This document shows positions 54,776-63,903 of a DNA stretch of 64,000 bases, piece after piece. A program made the position numbers and the translations under genes. The stretch lies in NCBI RefSeq assembly GCF_002285495.1, contig NZ_CP016786.1, positions 2,370,001 to 2,434,000 on the forward strand, given 5' to 3'. The notes below the pieces were generated by a model. The model ran no database searches and was not told where the DNA came from. It saw nothing but the letters and a program-made list of their open reading frames with translations. Origin of the DNA: Clostridium isatidis (lineage in GTDB: Bacteria; Bacillota; Clostridia; Clostridiales; Clostridiaceae). Numbering within the stretch: the first letter of the stretch is position 1; every line of letters starts with the position of its first letter.

Positions 54776-56164
54776 TCATAGATTTTTTGCTTTTTCAATA
54801 ACTTCGTCTATTGTACCAACAAATAAGAAGGCTGATTCTGGTAGATCATCATATTTACCTTCAATAATTTCTTTAAATCCTCTTACAGTTTCTTCTAATG
54901 GAACAAATTTACCCTTCATACATGTAAATTGTTCTGCTACTGTAAAAGGTTGGGACAAGAATCTTTGGATTCTTCTTGCTCTTGCAACTATTTTCTTATC
55001 CTCTTCTCCAAGTTCATCTACGCCTAATATTGCAATTATATCTTGAAGTTCTTTATATCTTTCAAGAATGTTCTTTACCTCTGTTGCAACATCATAATGC
55101 TCTTGACCAACTATTCGTGGATCTAATGTCCTTGAACTTGATTCTAATGGATCAACTGCTGGATAAATACCTAATTCAGCTATACTTCTTGATAATACAG
55201 TTGTTGCATCAAGGTGAGTAAAGGTTGTTGCTGGTGCTGGATCTGTAAGGTCATCGGCTGGAACATAAACTGCTTGAACTGAAGTAATTGAACCACTTTG
55301 TGTTGACGTTATTCTTTCTTGAAGGGCTCCCATTTCTGTTGCTAAGGTTGGCTGATATCCAACTGCTGAAGGTATTCTTCCAAGAAGGGCAGAAACTTCT
55401 GATCCTGCTTGTGTATATCTAAATATATTATCTATAAATAATAATACATCTTGCCCTTTATCTCTAAAATATTCTGCCATTGTCAAACCAGTAAGGGCAA
55501 CTCTCATTCTTGCACCTGGTGATTCATTCATTTGACCAAATACTAAAGCAGTATTTTTAATTACGCCTGATTCCTTCATTTCATAATATAGGTCGTTTCC
55601 TTCTCTTGATCTTTCTCCTACTCCTGTAAATACAGAAAGACCACCAAGTTCTTTAGCTACATTATTAATAAGCTCTTGTATTAATACAGTTTTCCCAACT
55701 CCTGCACCACCAAAAAGACCTATTTTACCACCCTTTTGATAAGGTGCAAGTAAATCTATTACTTTTATTCCTGTCACTAATATTTCAGGTTCTAGTGATT
55801 GTTCTTGAAAGCTTGGTGCAGGCCTATGAATCGGATATTTTTCTTTTATTACAAATTCACCTTCATTATCAATAGGTTTGCCTAAAACGTTAAATACTCT
55901 TCCTAATACTTCTTCTCCTACTGGTACAGTTATACAATTACCAGTATCTACAGCTTTCATACCTCTTTTTAATCCATCAGTTGATTCCATAGCTATAGTT
56001 CTAACTATATCATCACCGATATGCTGTTCTACTTCAGCTACTAGTTCTCTATCACCCATATCTATTCTTATTTCATTATAAATATTGGGTAAAGTATCTG
56101 AATCAAACCTTATATCCACTACTGGTCCAATTACTTGAACTACTTTTCCTACTCTCTGAGACAT
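54776..56164 (-). CDS. atpD: ATP synthase beta subunit
   Basis: 462 residues. The catalytic F1 subunit. Walker A is GGAGVGKTVLIQEL near 155, with VGERSREGNDLYYEM and LLFIDNIFRYTQAGSEVSALLGRIPSAVGYQPTLA near 240. Length and motifs are standard. It sits between gamma and epsilon genes, 15 bases from each. Confidence 0.98.
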   Translation of the reverse strand: MSQRVGKVVQVIGPVVDIRFDSDTLPNIYNEIRIDMGDRELVAEVEQHIGDDIVRTIAMESTDGLKRGMKAVDTGNCITVPVGEEVLGRVFNVLGKPIDNEGEFVIKEKYPIHRPAPSFQEQSLEPEILVTGIKVIDLLAPYQKGGKIGLFGGAGVGKTVLIQELINNVAKELGGLSVFTGVGERSREGNDLYYEMKESGVIKNTALVFGQMNESPGARMRVALTGLTMAEYFRDKGQDVLLFIDNIFRYTQAGSEVSALLGRIPSAVGYQPTLATEMGALQERITSTQSGSITSVQAVYVPADDLTDPAPATTFTHLDATTVLSRSIAELGIYPAVDPLESSSRTLDPRIVGQEHYDVATEVKNILERYKELQDIIAILGVDELGEEDKKIVARARRIQRFLSQPFTVAEQFTCMKGKFVPLEETVRGFKEIIEGKYDDLPESAFLFVGTIDEVIEKAKNL

Positions 56165-56179
56165 AGTAATTCCTCCTTA

Positions 56180-57037
56180 CTATTTTAGTGCTTCTGCTCC
56201 TCCTACAATTTCTGATATTTCCTGAGTTATCATTCCCTGTCTTATCCTATTATAATTGGTAGTTAATGCTTTTAATATGTCATTAGCATTATCTGTTGAA
56301 GAATCCATAGTTTTCATTCTTGCATTTTGTTCACTTGCTTTTGAATGAAGCATAGCTCTTCTAATTTTACTTTTTAGATAGGAATCTAAACTAGAACTTA
56401 ATACTTTTTCTAAATCTGGCTCAAAAATTATCTCTTCTGGATCTTCTTTTTCTATATCAACAGGAAATATTCTTTCTATTATTATTTCTTGAGAAATTGC
56501 GGATCTATACTCTGTATAAACTATATTAACCTCTGATACTTCCTTATTTTTATACATAAATAATGCATCATCATATATGGCTCTTACTTCCTTAGTTGTT
56601 GGTATATCTGGTATTTCGATATATTCCCTAATAGTTGTTAAACCAAACTTCTTCATATACTGAATTCCTCTTAATCCCGCAACAATAAATTTTGCAGAGT
56701 CCTTATCTTCAATAGAATCATTTAAAGTATTTATTATATTACTATTAAAGCCTCCACAAAATCCTGTATCAGAGGTAATAACTATATATAGTTTACTATC
56801 TATTAAATCCTTAGAAAGGTTATTTAGGAAGGGACTTTCATACTCCTCTGGAAGTAAAGCTACTACTTTCTTTAATATCTCCTTTGATAAATTATAATAA
56901 TCTTCATTTTTATTTAGTTCATTCCTTACTTTTCTAAGTTTAGAGGTAGCCACTATATTCATTGCTTTTGTTATTTTCCTTGTACTTTCAACTGACTTCA
57001 TTCTTCTTTTAATTTCTATAAGTCCTGCTGCTCCCAA
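56180..57037 (-). CDS. atpG: ATP synthase gamma subunit
   Basis: 285 residues. The central shaft: N-terminal IKRRMKSVESTRKITKAMNIVATSKLRK and C-terminal MLHSKASEQNARMKTMDSSTDNANDILKALTTNYNRIRQGMITQEISEIVGGAEAL. The start is TTG, preceded by AGGAGGTGAAACC; no in-frame ATG fits before the first conserved helix. Located between atpA and atpD. Confidence 0.95.
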   Translation of the reverse strand: MGAAGLIEIKRRMKSVESTRKITKAMNIVATSKLRKVRNELNKNEDYYNLSKEILKKVVALLPEEYESPFLNNLSKDLIDSKLYIVITSDTGFCGGFNSNIINTLNDSIEDKDSAKFIVAGLRGIQYMKKFGLTTIREYIEIPDIPTTKEVRAIYDDALFMYKNKEVSEVNIVYTEYRSAISQEIIIERIFPVDIEKEDPEEIIFEPDLEKVLSSSLDSYLKSKIRRAMLHSKASEQNARMKTMDSSTDNANDILKALTTNYNRIRQGMITQEISEIVGGAEALK

Positions 57038-57071
57038 GGTTTCACCTCCTAAAGAATTGCATAGCTATTTG

Positions 57072-58586
57072 CTATGCATCTTGTAAGAATATTTTTTTAA
57101 ATTCTATTATTGCTTTTTCTAATTCTAATTTTATTTCATCATTTAGTACTTTATCATTTCTTATTTTCTTTAGTAAATCTCTATAATATGTATCTAGGTA
57201 TTCTAAAAATTCTCTTTCGAATTTTCTTATAGCATTTACTTTTATATCAGATAAAAAGTCCTTAACTGCTGCGTATAATATAACTATTTGCTTTTCTACC
57301 GGCATTGGTTCGTATTGATTTTGCTTTAATACTTCAACAAGTCTTTTACCTTTTTCTAATCTCTTTTTAGAATCCTTATCTAAATCTGATCCAAATTGTG
57401 CAAAAGCTTCTAGTTCCCTATACTGAGCAAGTTCTAATCTTAATGTACCTGATACCTGTTTCATAGCCTTTGTTTGAGCATTTCCTCCAACTCTTGATAC
57501 GGAAATACCAGCATTTACTGCAGGTCTTTGTCCAGCCCTAAATAAATCTGCATCTAAAAATATTTGTCCATCTGTTATTGAAATTACATTAGTTGGTATA
57601 TATGCTGTAACATCTCCTGCTAGTGTTTCTATAATTGGAAGGGCTGTTAATGAGCCTCCACCATTTTCTTCTGAAAGCTTTGCTGCTCTTTCTAAAAGTC
57701 TTGAATGAATATAGAAAACATCTCCCGGGTATGCTTCTCTACCTGGTGGTCTTCTTAATAATAATGACATTGTTCTATAAGCTACTGCATGTTTAGATAG
57801 ATCGTCATATATTATTAGAACATCTTTTCCATCATGCATAAAATATTCACCCATACTGCATCCAGCATATGGCGCTAAGTATTGTAGAGGTGCAGATTCT
57901 GATGCTGTACCACTAACTACTATTGTATAATCTAGTGCACCAGCTTTATCTAAGGTATTTACTATATGTGCTACAGTTGACTGTTTTTGTCCTATTGCAA
58001 CATAAATACAAATTACATCTTTTCCTTTTTGATTTATTATAGCATCTATTGCAATTGCAGTTTTTCCTGTTTGTCTATCTCCTATTATAAGTTCTCTTTG
58101 TCCCTTACCAATAGGTATCATGGAATCAATTGCCTTTATACCTGTTTGCAGCGGTTCATTTACTGAACTTCTATCTATAATACTTGGTGCTGGTACTTCT
58201 ATTGGTCTATAGCCTGAATTATTTATTGGTCCCTTACCATCAATAGGTTCACCTAATGAATTTACAACTCTACCAAGAAGTGCCTCTCCTACAGGAACTT
58301 CTACAATTTTATTAGTTCTTTTTACTATATCTCCTTCTTTGATTTCATCTTCAGGTCCAAGTAAAACACAACCAACATTATCTTGTTCTAAATTTAGAGC
58401 CATTCCATAAACATTGTTAGGAAATTCTAATAGTTCTCCCTGCATACAATCATCTAATCCATAAACTCTTGCTATACCATCACCAACTTGAACTATTGTT
58501 CCTGAATCTACTGTTTCAACCTTTTCTTCATATCTTTCTATTTCTTTCCTAATTATGGAAGTAATTTCTTCAGGATTAATGTGCAT
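57072..58586 (-). CDS. atpA: ATP synthase alpha subunit
   Basis: 504 residues. Non-catalytic nucleotide-binding F1 subunit: GDRQTGKTAIAIDAIINQ near 170, IYDDLSKHAVAYRTMSLLLRRPPGREAYPGD near 265 and the C-terminal helical part. Standard length, 10 bases after atpH. Confidence 0.98.
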   Translation of the reverse strand: MHINPEEITSIIRKEIERYEEKVETVDSGTIVQVGDGIARVYGLDDCMQGELLEFPNNVYGMALNLEQDNVGCVLLGPEDEIKEGDIVKRTNKIVEVPVGEALLGRVVNSLGEPIDGKGPINNSGYRPIEVPAPSIIDRSSVNEPLQTGIKAIDSMIPIGKGQRELIIGDRQTGKTAIAIDAIINQKGKDVICIYVAIGQKQSTVAHIVNTLDKAGALDYTIVVSGTASESAPLQYLAPYAGCSMGEYFMHDGKDVLIIYDDLSKHAVAYRTMSLLLRRPPGREAYPGDVFYIHSRLLERAAKLSEENGGGSLTALPIIETLAGDVTAYIPTNVISITDGQIFLDADLFRAGQRPAVNAGISVSRVGGNAQTKAMKQVSGTLRLELAQYRELEAFAQFGSDLDKDSKKRLEKGKRLVEVLKQNQYEPMPVEKQIVILYAAVKDFLSDIKVNAIRKFEREFLEYLDTYYRDLLKKIRNDKVLNDEIKLELEKAIIEFKKIFLQDA

Positions 58587-58596
58587 ATCCTCACCT

Positions 58597-59136
58597 CTAT
58601 TCTCTTCTAGTAACTAATTGCTTTATTCCATTTAATTTAGATCTAACTGTTCCATCAATAACATCATTATCAATTCTTAAATAAATTCCTCCTAGAATGC
58701 TAGGATCAATTATTTCCTCTAAAATTATTGCCTTGTTATACTTTTTTTCTAACTTTGTAACTAATTCATTTCTTTCTTTGTCAGTAAGAGGGATAGTTGT
58801 TTTTACAATTCCTTTGATAGTATTTTTTCTTTCTAACTGTATTTTTTCCAATTGAATAATTTTTTCTTTTAAAAATAAAATTCTGTCTTTTTCTATTAAC
58901 AATAATAAAAATGTCAGTAATTCTTCATCTATTTTTCCTTTAAAAATACTAATAAAGGTTTTTTTCTTTTGTTTTGTACTTATTTGTGGATGCTTAATTA
59001 CTTCTTTAAGTTCCGCATTATTTTCTATAAGTTCATTTATATCCTTTAGGTCTTGGATATACTTGTCCACATTGCCTTTTTTTTCTGCTATATCATAAAG
59101 GGCTAAAGCATATCTACGGTCTAAATATTCATACAT
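58597..59136 (-). CDS. atpH: ATP synthase delta subunit
   Basis: 179 residues. OSCP-type stalk subunit: N-terminal RRYALALYDIAEKKGNVDKYIQDLKDINELIE and C-terminal GIVKTTIPLTDKERNELVTKLEKKY...GGIYLRIDNDVIDGTVRSKLNGIKQLV. The start and atpF stop share one base, so coupling is likely. Confidence 0.93.
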   Translation of the reverse strand: MYEYLDRRYALALYDIAEKKGNVDKYIQDLKDINELIENNAELKEVIKHPQISTKQKKKTFISIFKGKIDEELLTFLLLLIEKDRILFLKEKIIQLEKIQLERKNTIKGIVKTTIPLTDKERNELVTKLEKKYNKAIILEEIIDPSILGGIYLRIDNDVIDGTVRSKLNGIKQLVTRRE

Positions 59137-59618
59137 TATGAATTACCTACCTTTGTAATGAAGTCCTCAATAAGTTCTCTATTCTTGTCTTCATCTATAT
59201 TTTTTTCAATAATCTTTTCAGCTAATTCCATAGCTAAATCAACAACTTGAGTTTTTAACTGAGCTTCTGCTTTTTCTCTTTCCCTAGCGATTTCCTTTCT
59301 GGCTCTAAGTATTATTACTTTAGCTTCTTCATTTGCTTCTTCTATTATTTCATGATAAATTTTATCAGCTTTAGCCTTTTCTTGTTGAGTTATCAACTTA
59401 CCTTCTTCTCTAGCTTTCTTTAGAATTTTTTCATTCTCTATAGCAAGTATTCTAGCCTTTGTAATTTCTTCTTCAGCATTATCTAATTTTTCGTTTATTA
59501 ATTCCTCTCTCTCTTCAATAATTGCAGCAATTTTTGCAAAGAAAAACTTTTTAAGTATTAAATATAAAATCACAAAGTTTATTATTGTTGCTATAAGGGT
59601 GCTTGGGTTTATACTCAT
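59136..59618 (-). CDS. atpF: ATP synthase b subunit
   Basis: 160 residues. An N-terminal transmembrane helix (about 6-26) is followed by a long charged coiled coil (EEREELINEKLDNAEEEITKARI...), the usual peripheral stalk. Located between atpE and atpH. Confidence 0.93.
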   Translation of the reverse strand: MSINPSTLIATIINFVILYLILKKFFFAKIAAIIEEREELINEKLDNAEEEITKARILAIENEKILKKAREEGKLITQQEKAKADKIYHEIIEEANEEAKVIILRARKEIAREREKAEAQLKTQVVDLAMELAEKIIEKNIDEDKNRELIEDFITKVGNS

Positions 59619-59659
59619 ATTTGCTGCTCCCTTCTATAATTATCATTTATTTTTACCAT

Positions 59660-59884
59660 TTATTTTATACCTACAAATATTAAAAGTATTGAAACTAATA
59701 ATCCATAAATAGCTGTTGCTTCTGCAAAAGCTGAACCTAGCATTAAAGCTGTAGTTATCTTTCCACTAGCTTCTGGTTGTCTCGCTATTCCCTCTACTGC
59801 TTTTGCTGTTGCATTTCCAATTCCAATTGCAGCTCCTATACCTACTAGTACTGCTATTGCTGCTCCAAGTGCTCTCATTTCCAT
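59660..59884 (-). CDS. atpE: ATP synthase c subunit (proton type)
   Basis: 74 residues in two transmembrane helices joined by RQPEASGK. The ion-carrying carboxylate is Glu55 (AFAEATAIY). Sodium-type rings have Gln in helix 1 and Ser after the Glu; here the aligned positions are Ile22 and Ala56, so proton coupling is expected. The ring is part of F0. Ribosome site AAGGAGGAAT. Confidence 0.95.
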   Translation of the reverse strand: MEMRALGAAIAVLVGIGAAIGIGNATAKAVEGIARQPEASGKITTALMLGSAFAEATAIYGLLVSILLIFVGIK

Positions 59885-59921
59885 AAATAAATTCCTCCTT
59901 TATATAAATCATACTTTTTCT

Positions 59922-60623
59922 TTAATGTTCTTCTTCTGGGTTTGAATGTTCTGCTGTTATTTTTATATTTATCATTGTAAGCATAACAAATATGATTGTT
60001 TGTATTGCTCCATCAAATATATCAAAATATGCATGTAATGGTACTGGTATTACTAATTGAGCAAAGAAACTTAATCCATGCAAAGCTTCATAACATAACT
60101 CTACTAGGAAAGTAGCTGCTAATATATTACCAAATAATCTTAATGCTAATGATATTGGGAGCATTATTCTTTCTAGTATATTTATCGGTGTAATTATCCA
60201 TGTTGGCTTTGCGTAAGCAACAAAATATTTCTTTAAGCCATGTTTTTTTATTGGATAATATTGCACCATAAAAAAGGTTATTAAACCTAATCCTACTGTA
60301 ACACTAAAATTTTTAGTTGGTATAGGCAACCCTGTTAATCCCATAAGATTCATTATCAATAAAAATATAAATAATGTTCCTATAAAGGGCATTAATTCTA
60401 AATTTTTCTCTCCCATGTTTGCAACTAATACATCTCTTAATTTTTCGTATAATAGTTCTACAGTAGCTTGTTTCTTACTTGGCCTAATTTTTAAATCTCT
60501 AGTTGTCCATAATGCAAGTAAAATTATAATTAACATAATAGCCCATTGTATTACTATTTCAGGAACAATGTCTATAGTTATAGGACCAAGAGAAAATGAC
60601 CAAATAGGTTCCAACTGCTCCAA
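59922..60623 (-). CDS. atpB: ATP synthase a subunit
   Basis: 233 residues with about five transmembrane helices. The essential Arg is in ISLALRLFGNILAATFLVEL near 168. It forms the ion half-channels beside the c ring. Start lies next to the atpI stop. Confidence 0.95.
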   Translation of the reverse strand: MEQLEPIWSFSLGPITIDIVPEIVIQWAIMLIIILLALWTTRDLKIRPSKKQATVELLYEKLRDVLVANMGEKNLELMPFIGTLFIFLLIMNLMGLTGLPIPTKNFSVTVGLGLITFFMVQYYPIKKHGLKKYFVAYAKPTWIITPINILERIMLPISLALRLFGNILAATFLVELCYEALHGLSFFAQLVIPVPLHAYFDIFDGAIQTIIFVMLTMINIKITAEHSNPEEEH

Positions 60624-60986
60624 TTAACTCTCCTCCTTCCTCACATTAATCCAATATATTACTTGAAAAATAAAATGAAGCATATAGCCTAATATATAAG
60701 CTATAATTTCCATAAGATTATTTAAAAAAGGGATTGCAAGAATTACTATTATCAATATTCTTATTATGTAAGTAATAAAAAGAAATACACCTTTACCCTT
60801 TTTCAAAGCATATTCTAGTAAAATACCGCTAGATACTGCATTTATCAAAGATACTAAATCTCCAAATAAAAAAATAATAGAAAATTTTATATTCACTACT
60901 ATAGATAGAATTATTGTAAGAAAAAATCCTCCTATTAAATCATATTTTATCATTATTTTAAATAAGTTATTCATTTCCTTACTCAT
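60624..60986 (-). CDS. atpI: ATP synthase I-like protein (assembly)
   Basis: 120 residues with four hydrophobic helices (about 10-32, 35-55, 68-88, 92-112). It is the first gene of the operon and has the usual small AtpI-like form, a c-ring assembly helper. Sequence similarity is weak; position decides. GGGGTG precedes the ATG. A TATAAT lies at 61014-61019 upstream, with no clear -35 box in the 252-base gap. Confidence 0.8.
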   Translation of the reverse strand: MSKEMNNLFKIMIKYDLIGGFFLTIILSIVVNIKFSIIFLFGDLVSLINAVSSGILLEYALKKGKGVFLFITYIIRILIIVILAIPFLNNLMEIIAYILGYMLHFIFQVIYWINVRKEES

Positions 60987-61213
60987 CTATCTACACCCCA
61001 TTCAACTTATGTTATTATAGTCCTATAAAAAAATAATTTAAAATCTTGTATTTGCCCATTTTAATCTATAATATATGTAATTTTTTCATTTTTAATAGTT
61101 TTAGTTCTATTTTCTTACTTCACTTCTAAATATCATCAATTTGCTAAGTATAATTAAGAAATTAAAGTAATTATATATTTTTATTATTCATTTTCCATTC
61201 TCATTTTTAAAAT

Positions 61214-61239
61214 AAAAAACTCCCTAAAGGAAGTTTTTT
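61214..61239 (-). terminator. Terminator of wecB
   Basis: Minus-strand AAAACTTCC / GGGAGTTTT with one G-U pair and a TTTA loop, TTTTTTA tail. It touches the wecB stop codon. Confidence 0.65.
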
Positions 61240-62390
61240 TATTTTAAAAATTCTTTTATCTCTAATTTTCTTATATTAAAATAATTTTCTATTATATCTG
61301 CTATTCTTTTTGATGCATAACCATCTCCATATGGATTAGTTGCCCTGCTCATTTTTAAATATTCATCCTCATTTTTTATTAATTTATTAGCTTCATAAAC
61401 TATTTTTTCAACATCTGTTCCTACAAGTTTTACTGTTCCATATTCTACAGCTTCTGGTCTTTCTGTAACGTCTCTTAAAACTAATACAGGCTTTCCTAAA
61501 TGTGGTGCTTCTTCCTGTAATCCACCTGAATCTGTCATTACCATAAAGCATTTATTCATTAAATTATGAGTTTCATTAGTATCAAGTGGGTTTAATAAAT
61601 GAATTCTTTCATTATTACCTAATTTTTCATAAACAACATCTCTTACAATAGGATTTAAATGAACTAAATATATTAATTCTACATCTTCATTTTCTTTTAC
61701 AATTCTATTTAAAGCTTCACATATATTATTAATTCCTTCTCCCCAGTTTTCTCTTCTGTGGGCAGTAATTAAAATAACTTTTTTATTTATATAATCTATG
61801 TTATTAAGTAAATCAATACTAAATTTAAAATCTTCTTTAACTGTATGATGCATAGCATCAATAACAGTATTACCTGTTATATATATATCTTTTTCATTTA
61901 CTCCTTCTTTTATGAGATTTTTCTTTGAATTTTTAGTAGGAGCAAAATGTAAATCTGCTAGTGAAGCTGTTAATTTTCTATTCATTTCTTCTGGAAATGG
62001 AAAATACTTATTATGAGTTCTAAGTCCAGCCTCAACATGACCAACCTTAATTTGTTGATAAAAGGCTGCTAAAGCTCCAGAAAAAGTTGTCGTTGTATCT
62101 CCATGAACTAATACCATATCTGGTTTTTCTTTTGAAAAAATTTCTTCTAATCCCTCTAATACTCTATTTGTTATACCTGTTAAACTTTGCTTATTTTTCA
62201 TTATATTTAAATCAAAATCAGGATTTATATCAAAATATTCTAGTACTTGATCTAACATCTCTCTATGCTGTGCAGTTACACATACTTTTGATACTATTCC
62301 TTCTCTTTTCTCTAATTCCTTAACTAGAGGAGCCATTTTTATTGCTTCTGGTCTAGTACCAAAGATAGTTATTATCTTTTTCTTTTCCAA
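61239..62390 (-). CDS. wecB: UDP-N-acetylglucosamine 2-epimerase (non-hydrolysing)
   Basis: 383 residues. Motifs are TIFGTRPEAIKMAPLV at the start, VHGDTTTTFSGALAAFYQQI near 90, GHVEAGLRTHNKYFPFPEEMNRKL near 113 and TDSGGLQEEAPHLGKPVLVLRDVTERPE near 290. It interconverts UDP-GlcNAc and UDP-ManNAc for teichoic-acid linkage or capsule. It is next to the atp operon, as is Bacillus mnaA. Confidence 0.94.
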   Translation of the reverse strand: MEKKKIITIFGTRPEAIKMAPLVKELEKREGIVSKVCVTAQHREMLDQVLEYFDINPDFDLNIMKNKQSLTGITNRVLEGLEEIFSKEKPDMVLVHGDTTTTFSGALAAFYQQIKVGHVEAGLRTHNKYFPFPEEMNRKLTASLADLHFAPTKNSKKNLIKEGVNEKDIYITGNTVIDAMHHTVKEDFKFSIDLLNNIDYINKKVILITAHRRENWGEGINNICEALNRIVKENEDVELIYLVHLNPIVRDVVYEKLGNNERIHLLNPLDTNETHNLMNKCFMVMTDSGGLQEEAPHLGKPVLVLRDVTERPEAVEYGTVKLVGTDVEKIVYEANKLIKNEDEYLKMSRATNPYGDGYASKRIADIIENYFNIRKLEIKEFLK

Positions 62391-62561
62391 CTTTTTTTCC
62401 TCCTAATATTACATGTAAATATTTAAATCATTTATTTAATACATCATTATTATATTTATGTAAATATATTCTATTCAATTATACTACCAACTACAGCAAT
62501 TAACAATTGAGAATTGACAATTTCGAAGGAGTTTAAAGCTAACTGAAACTTTACAAAATAA

Positions 62562-62585
62562 AAAAACTCCCTTACGGGAGTTTTT
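62562..62585. terminator. Terminator of upp
   Basis: AAAAACTCCC / GGGAGTTTTT with a 4-base loop. It is flanked on both sides by repeat-like AT-rich fragments (AACAATTGAGAATTGACAATT, ATGAATTGTAAATTATGCAT). Confidence 0.8.
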
Positions 62586-62657
62586 ACCTAAATTATGAAT
62601 TGTAAATTATGCATAGCCTTTAGATATTCGGAGTTTATTCCTTAATTATCAATTGAA

Positions 62658-63287
62658 CTACTTAGTTCCGAACAATCTATCTCCGGCATCTCCTAAACCT
62701 GGTACAATATATCCATTTTCATTTAATTTTTCATCTATTTCAGCTAGATAAATATCTACATCTGGATGTTGTTCTTGAACATATTTAATTCCTTCTGGAG
62801 CTCCAACTAAGCACATAAGTCTAAGGTTCTTAGCTCCTCTCTTCTTTAACATCGTTAAAGCATCTGCTGATGAACCACCTGTTGCAAGCATTGGATCTAC
62901 TACAATTACATCTCTTTCTGCTATATCTTGAGGTAATTTACAGAAATATTCTACTGGTTGAAGAGTTTCTTCATTTCTATATAAACCTATATGACCTACC
63001 TTTGCTGCTGGTATAAGTCTTAACATACCATCTACCATTCCTAATCCTGCTCTTAATATAGGTACTATAGCCATTTTCTTTCCTGATAACATACGACATT
63101 TTGCTTTACAAATTGGAGTTTCAATTTCTACTTCTTCTGTACTTAGATTTCTAGTTACCTCGTATGCCATAAGCATTGATAATTCTTCAACGATTTCTCT
63201 GAAATCCTTTGAACCTGTATCCTTACTTCTTATTATTGCTAACTTATGTGATATTAATGGATGTTTAATTTCTGTTACTTTACTCAT
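62658..63287 (-). CDS. upp: Uracil phosphoribosyltransferase
   Basis: 209 residues, standard. VIVVDPMLATGGSSADAL near 125 is the PRPP loop and GDAGDRLFGTK the C-terminus. It salvages uracil to UMP. Located between rpiB and wecB; AGGAGGAAAAA precedes the ATG. Confidence 0.97.
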   Translation of the reverse strand: MSKVTEIKHPLISHKLAIIRSKDTGSKDFREIVEELSMLMAYEVTRNLSTEEVEIETPICKAKCRMLSGKKMAIVPILRAGLGMVDGMLRLIPAAKVGHIGLYRNEETLQPVEYFCKLPQDIAERDVIVVDPMLATGGSSADALTMLKKRGAKNLRLMCLVGAPEGIKYVQEQHPDVDIYLAEIDEKLNENGYIVPGLGDAGDRLFGTK

Positions 63288-63383
63288 TTTTTCCTCCTAA
63301 ATTTATATAATTAATATTTAATAATTACAAATTATTAATTAATATTAATCTGTTTGCAATTAAATATTCGGAATTAAAAATTA

Positions 63384-63833
63384 TTATTTACTATATTTCT
63401 TTTCGATTTCAGTTATTTTGTCAATTCTCTTTTGATGTCTATCACCTTGGAATTCTGTATTTAAAAAAGTTTTAACTATATCTAAAGCTAATCCTTCTCC
63501 AACAACCCTTTGACCTAAAGTTAATATATTTGCATCATTATGTTCTCTTGTTGCATGAGCACTAAATGTATCTGAACATAATGCAGCTCTAATACCCGGA
63601 ACCTTATTGGCGGCAATACTTATTCCTATTCCAGTTCCACATACTAAAATTCCAAAATCGAATTCTTTTTTTGCAACTGCTTCTGCTACTGGAAGAGCAT
63701 AATCTGGATAATCACAAGATTCTGTTGAATTGCTTCCAAAATCTTTTATTTCATAGCCTTCTGTTAGCAAAAACTTCTTTATAGTTTCTTTTAATTCAAA
63801 TCCACCATGATCTGAACCTAATGCTATTTTCAT
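63384..63833 (-). CDS. rpiB: Ribose-5-phosphate isomerase B
   Basis: 149 residues. MKIALGSDHGGFELKETI at the start and CGTGIGISIAANKVPGIRAALC (catalytic Cys near 65) identify RpiB. It interconverts ribose-5-P and ribulose-5-P. I start at ATG 63833, eight bases after AGGAGG; an in-frame ATG 36 bases upstream lies before that site. Confidence 0.95.
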   Translation of the reverse strand: MKIALGSDHGGFELKETIKKFLLTEGYEIKDFGSNSTESCDYPDYALPVAEAVAKKEFDFGILVCGTGIGISIAANKVPGIRAALCSDTFSAHATREHNDANILTLGQRVVGEGLALDIVKTFLNTEFQGDRHQKRIDKITEIEKKYSK

Positions 63834-63875
63834 AAAATAACCTCCTAAAATATCATGTCTGAATTTCACAAAAAA

Positions 63876-63899
63876 AGAGAAAGGTTTCCCCCTCCCTCT
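63876..63899 (-). terminator. Terminator between the Sua5-type gene and rpiB
   Basis: Minus-strand AGAGGGAGG / CCTTTCTCT with two G-U pairs, followed by TTTTTTG. It starts five bases after the upstream stop codon. Confidence 0.6.
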
Positions 63900-63903
63900 C
63901 CCT

